64,000 nucleotides of DNA from Dromiciops gliroides (GCF_019393635.1 NC_057862.1:477838669-477902668), one strand, 5' to 3'. Counted from the first letter of the stretch, positions 1-11,004 are shown. The notes: generated by a model not told the origin, from the sequence alone. Numbers and translations: made by a program.

Positions 1-260
1 GGCGCGGGAGATAGCGCACAACCCCGGGTCGGGCTACAGAGAGGAGCTGGGAGGGAAAGACGCTCGTTACCGCGCTCAACTCGAACCGCGCCCAAAAGCC
101 TTGCACCGCACCTCCGTCTCCCTACCGCAAACCGCTCGGGCCGGCCGTAAAGCAAGGACGTCGCACGAGTGCCGCGCCTGCGCAGAATACAGTTTCCCCA
201 GAGCTGGCTGCAAAAAAGGAGGGCGGTAAAGAAAACCGCGTGTCCAGGGGTCCCCGTGAC
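1..260. promoter_or_regulatory. CpG-rich promoter-like block at the left edge (possible DPY30 5' end)
   Basis: The block is dense in CpG and GC, unlike the AT-rich DNA that follows. At 173-184 it has a near-perfect palindromic NRF1-type site (one mismatch to YGCGCAYGCGCR) and at 157-162 a GACGTC CRE-like core. On the minus strand a GGTAACG donor-like string lies near 65-72. In other mammals the gene upstream of SPAST is DPY30 on the opposite strand, so a minus-strand DPY30 first exon or promoter is a reasonable guess. That exon is noncoding in human, so no protein evidence is expected here. The gene identity is inference from synteny only; the promoter character is seen directly. Confidence 0.45.
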
Positions 261-904
261 CCTTCCCGCCGCTGGTGGTCCCCCCCAGAGCGTGACGAGG
301 AATGGGTTATCGGGTGCTCCTGATGAGGCGGGCATGGGCCCGTCGGTGCAGCCGCCCAAGTCTGCTCAGCCTGGTCTAGGATAGGTATCTGCGCTGCGAG
401 CCAGCGATACCCGGAGAGGCCTAGTTGTCTGCTAACCGTTTTCCTTTCCTCCCATGCTGGGCCTTCCTGATTCCCTGCCACCCACTCTCTAGGAGTTAGG
501 GCTTCCCCAAGCCCCAAAGTACTTTGTATATATTTTGTATTGGCTTTTCTGTGTACATGTTCATGTGCATGGATACACATACTGCCCACTGACAAAGACC
601 GGTTCCTTTTTCTTAATCTTTTGTGTAACCCAATGCCTAGTACCTGGTAGGCACTCGATATGTTTATTCAGTTGGAATTAAACAGAATTGCTGCTAATGG
701 AGAAAAATACTCTCTCCTAGAAGTAATTCTAGACAGAAATAAATTATCCAGACTTCTGCTGGAGCTCTCTCCCTGCCAAAAAAAATAAATAAATAAAGCA
801 CCTAATAAGTTCTCCATTGGTCAAAAAGTGGAGGCACCAAGAAAGAGAAGGGTTTCTTAAGATTGGAATCTCAGTAAAAGAAAGGAACTTGTGGCTGGGG
901 TAAA
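261..904. other. intergenic, no gene seen
   Basis: GC content falls quickly after about 400. A stretch near 610-690 resembles the 3' tail shared by old L2-type copies (a phrase like 'cctagtacctggtaggcac'). No open frame here has a recognisable product. Confidence 0.5.
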
Positions 905-1071
905 TCAATCAAACAATATGTATTAGGCTCAACTATGTGTCAGGAACTGTGCTAAGCTCTAAAGATACAAAAAGAAGCAAAAGACAATCCCTTCCCTCAA
1001 GGAGCTTACAATCTAAGGGGGGGAGAAACAACAGGCAAACAAATGTATACACACAAGCTATTTAAAGATAA
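905..1071. repeat. repeat X, first part
   Basis: This segment carries the motif order seen again at 50925-51475 and 54215-54287: a tract like 'tgtgtcaggaactgtgcta', then 'gatacaaaaagaagcaaaag', then 'aaggagcttacaatctaa'. It stops at a BovB-like insertion at 1072 and resumes at 7232 with a tract containing 'ggaaataattaacagagg'. I recognise it as a dispersed marsupial repeat but cannot name the family. Confidence 0.6.
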
Positions 1072-1733
1072 ATTGTTGTTCAATGGTGTCAGACTTATTG
1101 TGACTCCATGGACCACAGCATGTTCACTAGGTCCTTCTGTTCTCCATTATCTCTTGAAGTCTATCCAAGTTCATGTTCATTTTTTCCCATGCTACTATCT
1201 ATCCATCTCATCCTCTGCCATCCCCTTTTCCTTCTGCCTTCAAACTTTTGAAACATAAGGGTCTTTTCCAATAAGTCACATCTCATTATGTGACCAAAGT
1301 ATTTCAGTTTCAGCTTCAGTATTTGATTTTCCAGTGGATAGTCTGAATCACTTCCTTTAAGCATTGACTGATTTGATCTCCTTGTAGTCCAAGGGACTCT
1401 CAAAAATCTTCTCTAGCATCATAATTCAAAAGTGTCTGATTCTGCAGCACCCAACTTTCCTTATAATCCCAAATCTCACAACCATACATTCATACTGGAA
1501 AACCCATTTCACTATACAGACCCTTTTCAGCAAGGTGATGTCTCTGCTTTCTAGTATGCTGTCTAGATTTGCCATAGCTTACCTTCCAAGGAGCATCTTT
1601 TAATTTCATGGCTGTATTTGCCTTCTGCAGTGATCTTTGAGATCAAGAGTATAAAATCTGACAGTGCTTCCATTCCTTTTCTCTCTATTTGTCAGGAAGT
1701 GATGGGATCATTTGCCAAGATCATAGGGTTTTT
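1072..1733 (-). mobile_element. BovB-like RTE LINE, 3' part
   Basis: The minus strand encodes the C-terminal end of a BovB/RTE reverse transcriptase protein at 1403-1161, with recognisable strings KYFGHIMR, LEKTLM and EGRRKRGWQRMRW. The left edge is the typical BovB 3' terminus, seen on the plus strand as 'ttgttgttcaatggtgtcag'. Further right, the 'gaagtgatgggatc' region matches the order of the BovB consensus. The element is cut at about 1733 by a HAL1-like L1 and continues at 6312. It is decayed by stops and frameshifts. Confidence 0.85.
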
Positions 1734-2234
1734 TATGTTACTTTTTTCCAATTTATTTAGAATTTTATTTTCCCCAATTACATGTAAAAACAATTTTAAT
1801 AACCATTTTTACAACTTTGTGCTCCAAATTCTCTTCCTCCCTCCCTCCCCACTACCCCTTAAGAACTCACACAATATGAGTTATACATGTGTAGTCATGA
1901 AAAACATTTCCATATTAGTCAGGTTGTGGAAAAAAAAGACAAATAAAGTCAAGAAAAATAAACTAAAAAAAATATGCTTCAATTTTTATTCAGACACCAT
2001 CAGTTCTTTCTCTGGAGATGGATAGCATTTTTCATCACAAGTCCTTCAAAGTTGTCTTAGATCACTGTATTGGGGAAATAGCTAAGTTGTTCACGGCTAA
2101 TCATCTTACAATATTGCTGTTACTTTATATACAGTATATTTCACTTTGCATCAGCTCATGTTAGTCTTTCCAGGTTTTTCTGAGAGCATCTTTTTCATCA
2201 CGTCTTGTAGTACAATAGTGTTCCATCATAATCT

Positions 2235-2683
2235 TGTGATGAAATAATGAGATTTAGCAGATACTCAAAGACCCACCTGGAGATTAATCTCAACTGATTG
2301 AATCAAGTGAGAGTGATTAACTGCTGATTAGCCTACTTCAAGTTAACTGGATTGTAATCACACCTTGAGAACACCTTCAGAACCAATGGATTTGGATGAT
2401 GCCAACCAATCAGCTTGAAGCAGTGTGTAAGGACCGCCTCTGTTCCAGAACTATAAAAAGCTTCCACAGTCAGCTTGCTGTTCAGTTCCTGATTAAAGCA
2501 GGCTCCTGGAGGAGGACTTGAGGAAGAACCCAACCAGGCTGGAACTCTATACGAGATAAGCTTTTTCTTAACTTTCTGAACTCCTTGTGAACACCTGCAT
2601 GCTTTAATAAATGTTTAATTCCCAAAGACTGGTGCTGAAGCTTCTAATTTAAGGTGACCACAATTTAGATTTTAAACATCACA
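2235..2683 (+). mobile_element. solo LTR (family A), 4-bp TSD ATCT
   Basis: The 449-bp unit starts TGTGATG and ends CATCACA, a perfect 7-bp terminal inverted repeat. It is flanked by ATCT at 2231-2234 and 2684-2687. It has a TATA-like ACTATAAAAAG near 2450 and a polyadenylation signal AATAAA near 2607, the layout of U3-R-U5. The flanks join into continuous L1 3' UTR sequence, so it hit copy A after that L1 landed. A 4-bp TSD fits a class I (gammaretrovirus-like) element. Confidence 0.85.
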
Positions 2684-3070
2684 ATCTCATCCCACAATTT
2701 GTTCAGCCATTCTACAATTGATAGGTATCTCCTCAATTTCAAATTATTTGCACCAGAAAAGGGCTGCCATAAATATTTTTTGTATATATAGGTTCTTTAA
2801 TTGTTTGTTTTTTTACTTCTTTTTGGATACCAACCTAGTAGTGCTATTACTAGGTCAAAGAGTATTCATGGTTGTATAGCCCTTTGGCCATACTTTTCCA
2901 AATTGCTCTACAGAATGTTTGAATCCATTTACAATTCCACCAACAATGCATTAATGTCTCATTTTCTCCATATCCCCTACAACATTTGTCATTTTCCTCT
3001 GCTGTCCTATTATCCAATCCAATAGGTATGAGGTAATACCCAAGAATTGCCTTGACTTGCATCTTTCTTC

Positions 3071-3198
3071 TTTTTTTTTTTTTTTAGTGAGGCAATTGGG
3101 GTTAAGTAACTTGCCCAGGGTCACACAGCTAGTAAGTGTTAAGTGTCTGAGGTCAGATTTGAACTCAGGTCCTCCTGACTCCAGGGCCAGTGCTCTAT
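3071..3198 (-). mobile_element. WALLSI/WSINE-type SINE
   Basis: Minus-oriented CORE-SINE with the poly-A tail seen as a T run at 3071-3085. The core motif of the family (complement of 'tgtgtgaccctgggcaagt') is present. The 5' head with the tRNA A-box is truncated. Confidence 0.85.
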
Positions 3199-3770
3199 AC
3201 TTTCATCTTTCTAATCAATAGTAAGTCACAGAATTTTTTTTTTATATGGCTTTAGACAGCTTTGATTATTTCACCTGAAAACTTTTCATATCTTTTGATC
3301 ATTTATCACTTAGGGAATGGCTGTCATCCTAATAAATTTGACTCAGTTCTCTATGCATTTGAGAAATGAGGCCTTTATCAGACAAATTTGCTTCAAAAAT
3401 TTTTTACAGTTACTATTGCTAACTGTATTTCCCTCCCCATGCCATTTAATATATTCTCTATCTCCTTTCACCCTGTCCCTCCTCAAAAGTGTTTTGCTTC
3501 TGACAGCCCCCTCCCCCAATCTGCCTTCCTCCCTTATCCCCTTCCCCTCCTACTTTCCTGGAGGGTAAAATAGATTACTATACCCAATTGAGTGTGTATG
3601 TTATTACCTCTTTGAGCTGATTCTGATTAGAGTAAGGTTCACTCACTCCCCAGCACCTCCCCCATCTTCCCCTCTGCTATATAAGCTTTTTCTTGCTTCT
3701 TTTATATGAGATATTTCACCTCCTTCCACATCTCCCTTTCCCTTTCTCCCATTGAATTCCTTTCTCACCC

Positions 3771-3914
3771 TTTTTTTTGTGGGGCAGTGAGGGTTAAGTG
3801 ACTTGCCCAGGGTCAAACAGCTAGAAAGTGTCAAGTGTCTGAGGCCTCATTTGAACTCAGGTCCTCCTGAATCCAGGGCCAGTGTTTTATTGACTGTACC
3901 ACCTAGCTGCCCCC
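3771..3914 (-). mobile_element. WALLSI/WSINE-type SINE
   Basis: Nearly full-length minus copy ending in the family head (complement of 'gggcagctaggtgg') at its right edge. Confidence 0.9.
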
Positions 3915-4192
3915 CTGCCTCAAACTTTTTAAAAAAATACCATCCCTTCATATTCAACTCATACTTCTACCCTCTGTCTAAATATACTCCATCCAGCTGC
4001 CCTAATAATGAGAAAGTTCTTATGAGTTACGAATATCATCTTCTCATGTAAGAATACAAATGATTTAGCCTTTCAATATCCCTTATGATTTCTTTTTACT
4101 GTTTACCTTTTTATGCTTCTCTAGAGTCTTGTATTTGAAAGTCAAATTTTCTATTCAGCTTAATCTTTCCATCCAGAATGCTTAAAAGAGTG

Positions 4193-4356
4193 GGGGGCAG
4201 CAGCTAGGTGGCGCAGTGGATAAAGCACCAGCCCTGGATTCAGGAGTACCTGAGTTCAAATCTGGCCTCAGACACTTGACACTTACTAGTTATGTGACCC
4301 TGGGCAAGTCACTTAACTCTCATTGCCCTACCAAAAGAAAAAGAGGGAAAAAAAAG
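4193..4356 (+). mobile_element. WALLSI/WSINE-type SINE
   Basis: Plus copy with A-box-like 'ggtggcgcagtgg', B-box-like 'gttcaaatc' and an A-rich tail. Imperfect flanking repeats 'gaatgcttaaaag' and 'gaatacctaaaag' look like its target duplication. Confidence 0.9.
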
Positions 4357-4389
4357 AATACCTAAAAGTCCTCTCTTTCATTGAATTCC

Positions 4390-5562
4390 CATTTTTCCCC
4401 CTGAACGAATATACACAGTTTTGCTGGGTCGGTGATTCTGGGTAGTAATCCTAATTCCTTTGCCCTCTGAAATATATTCCAAGCCCTCCAATCCCTAATG
4501 TAGAAACTGCTAAGTATTGTGTTATCATGACTGTGGCTCTACAAAATTTGAATTGTTTATTTCTGACTGCTTGAAATATTTTCTCCTTGACCTGAGAACT
4601 CTGGAATTTGGCTATAATATTCCTGTGCATTTTTATTTTGGGATCTCTTTCAGGAGGTGATTGGTGGATTCTTTTAATTTCTACTTTACCTTCTGGTTCT
4701 AGAATATCCAGGCAATTTTCCCGACAATTTCCTGGAAGATAATGTCTAGGCTCTTTTTTTTTTTTTAATCATGGCTTTCAGGGAGGCCAATAATTTTCAA
4801 ATCTCTCCTGGATCTATTTTCCAGGTCAGTTGTTTTTCCAATGAGATATTTCACATTGCCTTCTATTTTTTTTCATTCGTTTGTTTTTGCTTTACTGTTT
4901 CTTGATTTCTCATTGGCTTTCATTTGCTCAATTCTATTTTTTTTCTTTTTTGGGGAGGGTGGGGGTGAGACAGTTGGGGTTAAGTGACTTGCCCAGGGTC
5001 ACACAGCTAGTAAGTGTCAAGTGTCTGAGGCCGGATTTGAACTCAGTTCCTCCTGAATCCAGGGTTGGTGCTCTATCCACTGCCCACCTAGCTGCCCCTG
5101 CTCAATCCTAATTTTTAAGGAGTTATTTTCTTCAGAGAGCTTTTGTATCTCCTATTCTATTTGGCCAATTCTGTTTTTTAAGGCATTCTTTTCCTCATTA
5201 GCTTTTTATACCTCTTACCATTTGGACTAGTCTGTTTTTTAAGGTGTTATTTTTTTAAATATTTTTTGTATCTCCTTTACCAAGGTGTTGACTTTTTTCC
5301 CCTGATTTTCTTGCATCACTTTCATTTCTCTTTCCAGTTTTTCCTCTACCTCTCTTATTTTATTTTCAAAATCCTTTTTGAGTGCTTCTCTGGCCTGAGA
5401 CCAATTCATATTTTTCTTGGAAGCTTTGGATGTAGGAGCTTTGACTTTGTTATCTTCTTCTGAGCATGTATTTTGATCTTCTTTGTCACCATAGAAACTT
5501 TCTATGGTCAGAATTTTTTTCAGAGATATTTCTAGGGATTTGTTAGTTTTTAGTTCATCCAA
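4390..5562 (-). pseudogene. L1 ORF1 remnant in copy A
   Basis: The minus frame at 5562-5239 reads as a charged coiled coil (IREVEEKLEREMKVMQE) like the N-terminal half of marsupial L1 ORF1p, the trimerising RNA-binding protein of L1. The RRM/CTD part continues leftwards to about 4390 but is broken by frameshifts and by a SINE at 4941-5098. It is not a functional gene. Confidence 0.75.
4941..5098 (-). mobile_element. WALLSI/WSINE-type SINE
   Basis: Full-length minus copy inside the ORF1 remnant. It is flanked by imperfect repeats beginning 'tgctcaattct' at 4925 and 'tgctcaatcct' at 5099. Confidence 0.9.
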
Positions 5563-5646
5563 GGTGGTATGATTTAAGGAGAGGTATGTTTACTACTCTC
5601 CTGGCCAGTGCTCTGGTCTTTAAGCAACCACAGACATGCTTTTCTG

Positions 5647-5792
5647 TTGTTGTTTGGTTTTTTTGCAGGGCAATGAGGGTTAAGTGATTTGTCCAACTAG
5701 TAAGTGTTAAGTAGTGTCTGAGGCCGCATTTGAACTCAGGTCCTCCTGAATCTAGGGCCAGTGCTTTATCCACTGCACCACCTAGCTGCCCC
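5647..5792 (-). mobile_element. WALLSI/WSINE-type SINE
   Basis: Minus copy with a small internal deletion in the core. The TSD is 'agacatgcttttctg' at 5632-5646 and 'agacctgcttttctg' at 5793-5807. Confidence 0.92.
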
Positions 5793-6311
5793 AGACCTGC
5801 TTTTCTGCCCTGGAACTATGAACAGAATTCCACTCCACTGTGACCACAAGCTCCAGTGTGCTTGTGCTCCTCCCTGGTCTGTGACTGCCACCCAAGACTG
5901 GTACCTAAATGAGAGTATGGGCAAAACAACAGAGTCCTACCTTAGTGCTAGCAAAGAGATCCCTGTAAATCTCCTTCTGGCCAATTTTTAAACCCCCTTA
6001 CTGTTTGTGGGCTTAGAGTTCTAGAAGCAGTTCCTGCTGCTGATTCAGAGGCTCCCAAGGCCTGTTCCTGGTTTGTTGGGGCTAGGTCTGCACTAGCTAG
6101 CCTGTGCAGGACTGTGCTCTACTCTCACCCTGGTACAATAGACCTTTCCTGCCAATCTTCTAACTTGTCTTTGGCTGGAAAATTATTTCACCCTGTCTTT
6201 TTGTGTATTCTGCTGCTCCAGGAATTGTCTTATGGCATTATTTTAACGTATTTGGAAGAGTCTTGGGGAGAGGTCAGGCAAGTCACTGCCTTTCCTCCAC
6301 CATCTCGGTTC

Positions 6312-7231
6312 AAACCCTTGGTATTAATTCTGATGTTAAGTTTCAAGCCAGCTTTTACACTCTCCTCTTTCACCTTTATCATTAATTTTTCTTCACTTTC
6401 TACCATCAAAGTGGCAACACTTACATATATATCTGAGATTGTTGATATTTTTCCCTCCAGCCTTAATTCCAGCTTTTGATTTATCCAGCCTGGCATTTCA
6501 CATGATGTACTCTGCATCTAAGTTAAATAAATAATGTGACAATATACAGCCTTTTTATACTCCTTTTCCAATTTCTTTTTTGTTTGGTCAGTTGTTTTTT
6601 GTTTTTGGGGGGGATTTTGTGGGGCAATGAGGGTTAAGTGACTTGCTCAGTGTCAAGTGTCTGAGGTCAGATTTGAACTCAAGTCTGTCTGAATCCAAGG
6701 TCAGTGCTTTATACACTGCACCACCTAGATGCCCCCTCCTTTTCCAATTTTAAACCAATCAGTCCCATGTTCGAGTCTGTTGTTTCTTGACCCATGTACA
6801 GGTTTCTGAGGAGATAAATAAGATGATCTTGCACTCCTATCTTTTTGAGGACTTCACACTTTTTGTTGTGATCCACAGAGTCAAAGGCTTTAGTGAGTCA
6901 ATGAGGTAGAAATAGAGAGGTGTTTTTCTGGAACTCCCTTACTTTTTCCAAAATCTAGTAAACGTTGGCAATTTGGTCTCTAGTTCCTCTGCCTCTTTGA
7001 AAACCAGCCTGCTCTTGTGGTATTCTTTATTCACACACTGATGAAGCATAGCTTGCAGAATCATAAACATAACTTTGCTGCCTGTGAAATGAGCACAATT
7101 GTTTGGTAATTTGAGCATTCCTTGGCATTGCCCTTCTTTAGGATTGGGACATAAATTGATCTTTTCCAATCCAGTTGTCACTGTTGAGTTTTCCAAATTT
7201 GAAGGAATATTGAGTGTAGCACTTTTGCAGC
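6312..7231 (-). mobile_element. BovB-like RTE LINE, internal part
   Basis: This continues the element at 1072-1733. On the plus strand it shows the BovB-order landmarks 'aagtttcaagccagctttt', 'atgatgtactctgcatctaa', 'acaatatacagcctttt', 'gagtcaaaggcttt', 'ttggcaatttggtctct' and 'ggcattgcccttctttagg'. The minus strand encodes decayed reverse transcriptase. A SINE interrupts it at 6575-6735. It ends at about 7231, where repeat X resumes. Confidence 0.85.
6575..6735 (-). mobile_element. WALLSI/WSINE-type SINE
   Basis: Minus copy lacking part of the core. It has an exact TSD 'ctccttttccaattt' at 6560-6574 and 6736-6750. Confidence 0.93.
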
Positions 7232-7927
7232 AATAGGAAATAATTAACAGAGGAAAGGCACCGGAATTAAATTAAGAGGGGTTAGGAAAGTCTTCCTGTC
7301 AAGATAGGATTCTAGTTGAGACTTAAATGAAATAAGGGAAGTCATTCCAACCATGGGGAACAGTGGGAGAAAATGTCCATGGCTAAGAGATGGAGTGTCC
7401 TGCTTGTAGAACAGCCAAGAGGCCAAGAGTGTCACTGCATGGGAGAATATGTAAGGTATAAGAAGACTCGAAAGATAGGAAGGGTTAGATTATGAAGGAC
7501 TTTGAGTTCCAAACTAACATTTTGTATTTTATCTAGGAGACAAGTAGGGAGCCACAGGTATGAGGGAGAGAGGGGAAGAGTGGTGTGACATGAGGGAACC
7601 TGTGCTTTAGAAAAAACACTTTGGTGGCTCAGTAGACAATGGACTGGCATAAAGAGAGACTTGACACAGGCAGAGCTATTGTAATAGCCCAAGTAGGAGG
7701 TAATGAAGCCTTGCACTAGAGTGCACAGTGTCAGAGGAGAGAAGGGGACATATTTAAAAGATATTGAAAAGGTTAAATACACCTTAGCAACAGATTGTAT
7801 ATAGCGATGGAGTGATAGAAGGGAGTAAAGGGTGAAGGGCTGGGAGGATGGTATCACCCTTTACCTGGAAAGTTAGGAGGGGGAGGGGGTTCAGAGGGGA
7901 AATAATGAGATGCATTTTCAAAATTTT
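7232..7927. repeat. repeat X, second part
   Basis: This resumes repeat X after the BovB-like insertion. Shared landmarks with the copy at 50925-51475 include 'catggctaagagatggagtg', 'ttttgtattttatctagg' and 'aaaaaacactttggtggctc'. It is broken at 7928 by an L1 fragment. Confidence 0.6.
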
Positions 7928-9120
7928 AAGTTTAAAATATTTACTGGACAGCTAGTTCAAAATGCTTGAAGGGATGAAGAAATTAAAGCTATCTATAGTC
8001 ATATGAAAAAAAAAATGTTCTAATCACTATTGATTCCAGAAATGAAAATCAAAACAACTCTGAGCTACTACATCATGCATATTAGAGTGGCTAATAGAAC
8101 AGGATGACAAATGTGGAAGAAGATGTGGGGAAATTGAAACACTAATGCATTGTTTATGGGGTTGTTAACTGATCCAACAATTCTGGAAAACAATTGAAAC
8201 TGTGCCCAAAAGGCAACTAAATTGTGCAGACCCTTTGATCCAGAAATACCACTACTAGGTCTGAATCTCAAAGAGATCATAAAAAAGGGAAAATGACCCA
8301 TATGTACAAAAATGTTTATAGCAGTTCTTTTTGCAATATTGAAAAATTGAAACTCGTGGGAATATCCATCAACTGGGGGATGGCTGAACAAGTTGTGGTA
8401 TATGAATGTGATGGAATACTATTGTGCTATAAGAAATGATGAGAAGGCAGGTTTCAGAAAAACCTGGAAAGACTTACATGAACTGATTGATGGTGAGTGA
8501 AGTAAGCAGAACCAGGAGAACATTGTACATAGTAACAGTAAGATTGTACAATAATCAACTATGATAGACTTAGCTCTTTTCAGCAGTACAATGATCAAAG
8601 ACAATTCCAAGAGATTCATGATGGAAAATACTTTCCACATCCAGAGAAAGAACTATGGAGTCTGAATGTCTATCAAAGCATACTATTTTTACCATTTTTT
8701 GTCTTTTGTTTTTTTCTTTCTTGTGGTTTTTCCCTTTTGTTCTGATTCTTTTTCACAACATGACTAATGTAGAAATATGTTTAACATGATTGTACATGTA
8801 TAACCTATATTAGATTGCTTGCTGTCTTAGGTTGGAGGAGGGGAGGGAGGGAGAAGTTTTTAGAACTCAAAATCTTATAAAAATGAATGTTTAGGGGCAG
8901 CTAGGTGGCACAGTGAATAAAGCACCAGCCCTGGATTCAGGAGTATCTGAGTTCAAATCCGGCCTCAGACACTTGACACTTACTAGCTGTGTGACCCTGG
9001 GCAAGTCACTTAACCCTCATTGCCCTGCAAAAAAAGAAAAAGAAAAAGAAAAAAAATGAATATTTAAAACTATCTTTACATGAAATTGGGGGGGTGGGAA
9101 ATACCATTAAGTGGGAAAAC
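7928..9120 (+). mobile_element. 5'-truncated L1, ORF2 C-terminus and 3' UTR
   Basis: Plus-strand decayed L1 ORF2 C-terminal coding sequence (a region with 'ggaagaagatgtggggaaat' and 'atgcattgtttatggggttg') runs to about 8345. A 3' UTR follows, with the marsupial L1 signature 'agaaatatgtttaacatga', a G-rich patch at 8833-8855 and 'aaaactatctttacatgaaa' at its end. A SINE sits near the 3' end. Confidence 0.85.
8894..9054 (+). mobile_element. WALLSI/WSINE-type SINE
   Basis: Full-length plus copy in the L1 3' UTR. The near-perfect TSD is 'aaatgaatgttta' at 8881-8893 and 'aaatgaatattta' after the A-rich tail. Confidence 0.93.
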
Positions 9121-9423
9121 AAAACAAAATGGAGATGCAAGATTGGAGTTCAGTAGAGAGATTGGGACAGGATAGATAGATTTGAGAAACATCAGCATAA
9201 AGTTGGTAATTAAATCCATGGGAGCTGATGGAATCACCAAGTGAAGTAATATAGAGGGAGAAGAGGGACTAGGACAGAACCTTGAGGGACACCTATAGTT
9301 AGAAGATGTGATCTGGATGAAGATCCAGCAAAAGATTGAGAAGGGAAGGCCTGACAAGAGAACCAGGAAAGAGGTATCTTGAAAACCCAGAGAGAGAAGA
9401 GGAAGAGAGGATTTTCCACATGT
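9121..9423. repeat. repeat X, third part
   Basis: This continues repeat X between the L1 fragment and a solo LTR, with text such as 'cttgagggacacctatagtt'. The last part resumes after the LTR at about 9940 with 'caaaggctgcagagaggtta' and fades by about 10100. Confidence 0.55.
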
Positions 9424-9935
9424 TGTGAGAATCAGAGCTCCACCCTGAGGAGAAAGCATGTTACTTGGCATCTGGAAGCTATGTCTATAGAATTGCCTGT
9501 AGTCATGTCAATCAAAGCTACCAGCCAATTAGCTAGGAGCTATGTGTGGACAGCCCTGCTTCCTGTTTCACAGATGGCTTCTGGGAGAATCTGTTGAGGA
9601 TCAGGCTCTTGTCATCTGGGAGGGAGAACAGGGCAGGGGGAGCCTCTTAGTCGTTCAGACACCACCTTGATGGTGAGATATTTCATGTGGGCTGCTAGGA
9701 AAGGAAATTGCTTTCTTTCTCTCTGGCTATACCAAATTAGATCTGAGCTAGGCTTTCCATGCTATAAGGAATCTGTTCTCAATCTCTCTCTCTTCACTAA
9801 CTTATAATAAATATTTTAATAAATCTTTAAAAACCTAAACTCTTGCTGAATTTATCAGTGATTTTAGCCAGCTTCCCCCCAAGACTGGTGGTTGGGGGCA
9901 GATTAGAACCCACAATTTAGATTTTGGACAACACA
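9424..9935 (+). mobile_element. solo LTR (family A), 4-bp TSD ATGT
   Basis: The 512-bp unit starts TGTGAG and ends CAACACA, flanked by ATGT at 9420-9423 and 9936-9939. AATAAA signals lie near 9806-9822. Its 3' part (an 'actggtg' tract followed by 'cacaatttagatttt') is shared with the LTR at 2235-2683 and with 62840-62969, placing them in one family. Confidence 0.85.
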
Positions 9936-10100
9936 ATGTCAAAGGCTGCAGAGAGGTTAAGGATAGTAAAGATTGAGAAAAGGCCAAGAATCATAGAAGT
10001 GTTAGCCCCATCCTAAAGTCTGTGATAGAGGAGAGGAAATTCAAGTATAGTCTGATATGTTCCCCAAATCTGGAGAAAGCAATTTGCAAAAGTTTCAGAG

Positions 10101-11004
10101 TAAAAATAAATAAGATCCCATGCTACAGGGGAAGTCATCTCAAGAAAGATTATATATGCTCAAAAGTGTAGTGAGGTGTCTGAGTGGCTTGAAGGGAGGA
10201 AGAACAGAAATCCCTAGCTTCTTCTTCACCCTCCTGCCTGCCCTTAGAGCCACCCTTTTCCAAGGGGGACTTTATTTCCTTTGTGGACAAGAAGGTATAA
10301 GGCAGGAAGTTGAGACTAAAAGCTGCTAGAAGTATATCTGTCTGCTCTATTAAATATTATTAGCTTAGGGGATATGACTTTTCAGGTTCAAGCTAACTTC
10401 TGATTGCTGTTTCATTAAATGAGGGGAAGCAGGATCCCAAAATTTATATCTAAAGCTTGACTCCTTTCCCCCATGAGTACCAGTACCACAATGAACACAA
10501 ATAGAACTTATCAAAGAAACCCTTTTATCCAATTCAATAGTAAGCAAAATACAGAGAAGGAATACATAGGAGAATAAGAAGCTCTCCCATGGGGAGTGAG
10601 GTAACTCAGCTTGGAAGAGGTGTCTGGGGGAGGGAGAGAGAAACTTACCCAAAGGAAAATTCCTACAAAGTTTCTAGTATAGGAAGCTGGGGATAGTGTC
10701 ATGATGCAGATTCCTTTTAAGTAGGCTTCTTTCATGAGTCTTTTCCTTCAGTAACCTGGTTGGCTTCCTCTATCTTCTTCCCTGAAGCTTCCTGTCTTCC
10801 CCTGGAAGAAAATTTGGCCTATCCCTCCCACAAGCCCAGGGAATTGATCTTCATCAATGAGAAGAGAGTTCCAAACTAATTGGCTTTGGGACTAGGGTGA
10901 CACATTAAATTTTGAAGACACAAAAAAGGGAAAAAATTTCCATTGAGGGGAAAAAATGAGATTTGTATGGAAAAAACAATATGCATGCACACAGAACTCA
11001 TCAA
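10101..11004. other. intergenic, nothing recognised
   Basis: Single-copy-looking AT-moderate DNA. Short open frames show no family features. Confidence 0.4.

Larger units (their letters stand above)
1734..6311 (-). mobile_element. HAL1-like L1 (copy A), inserted in the BovB-like LINE
   Basis: Read on the minus strand the order is a 5' region (about 6311-5793), an ORF1 remnant (about 5562-4390), a pyrimidine-rich inter-ORF segment (about 4150-3400), a short C-terminal piece of ORF2 (about 3390-2690) and an L1 3' UTR ending at 1734. The large ORF2 body with endonuclease and reverse transcriptase is missing. A solo LTR and SINEs inserted later. The two outer seams sit at adjacent points of the interrupted BovB-like consensus, which is why I treat it as one insertion. 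I did not find a clean target-site duplication. Confidence 0.65.

Noticed and set aside
122..595. 157-codon minus-strand frame near the left CpG block
   Set aside because: No recognisable domain, runs out of the GC-rich block into ordinary DNA, and no splice-supported start. It could overlap a noncoding first exon, but nothing supports a protein.
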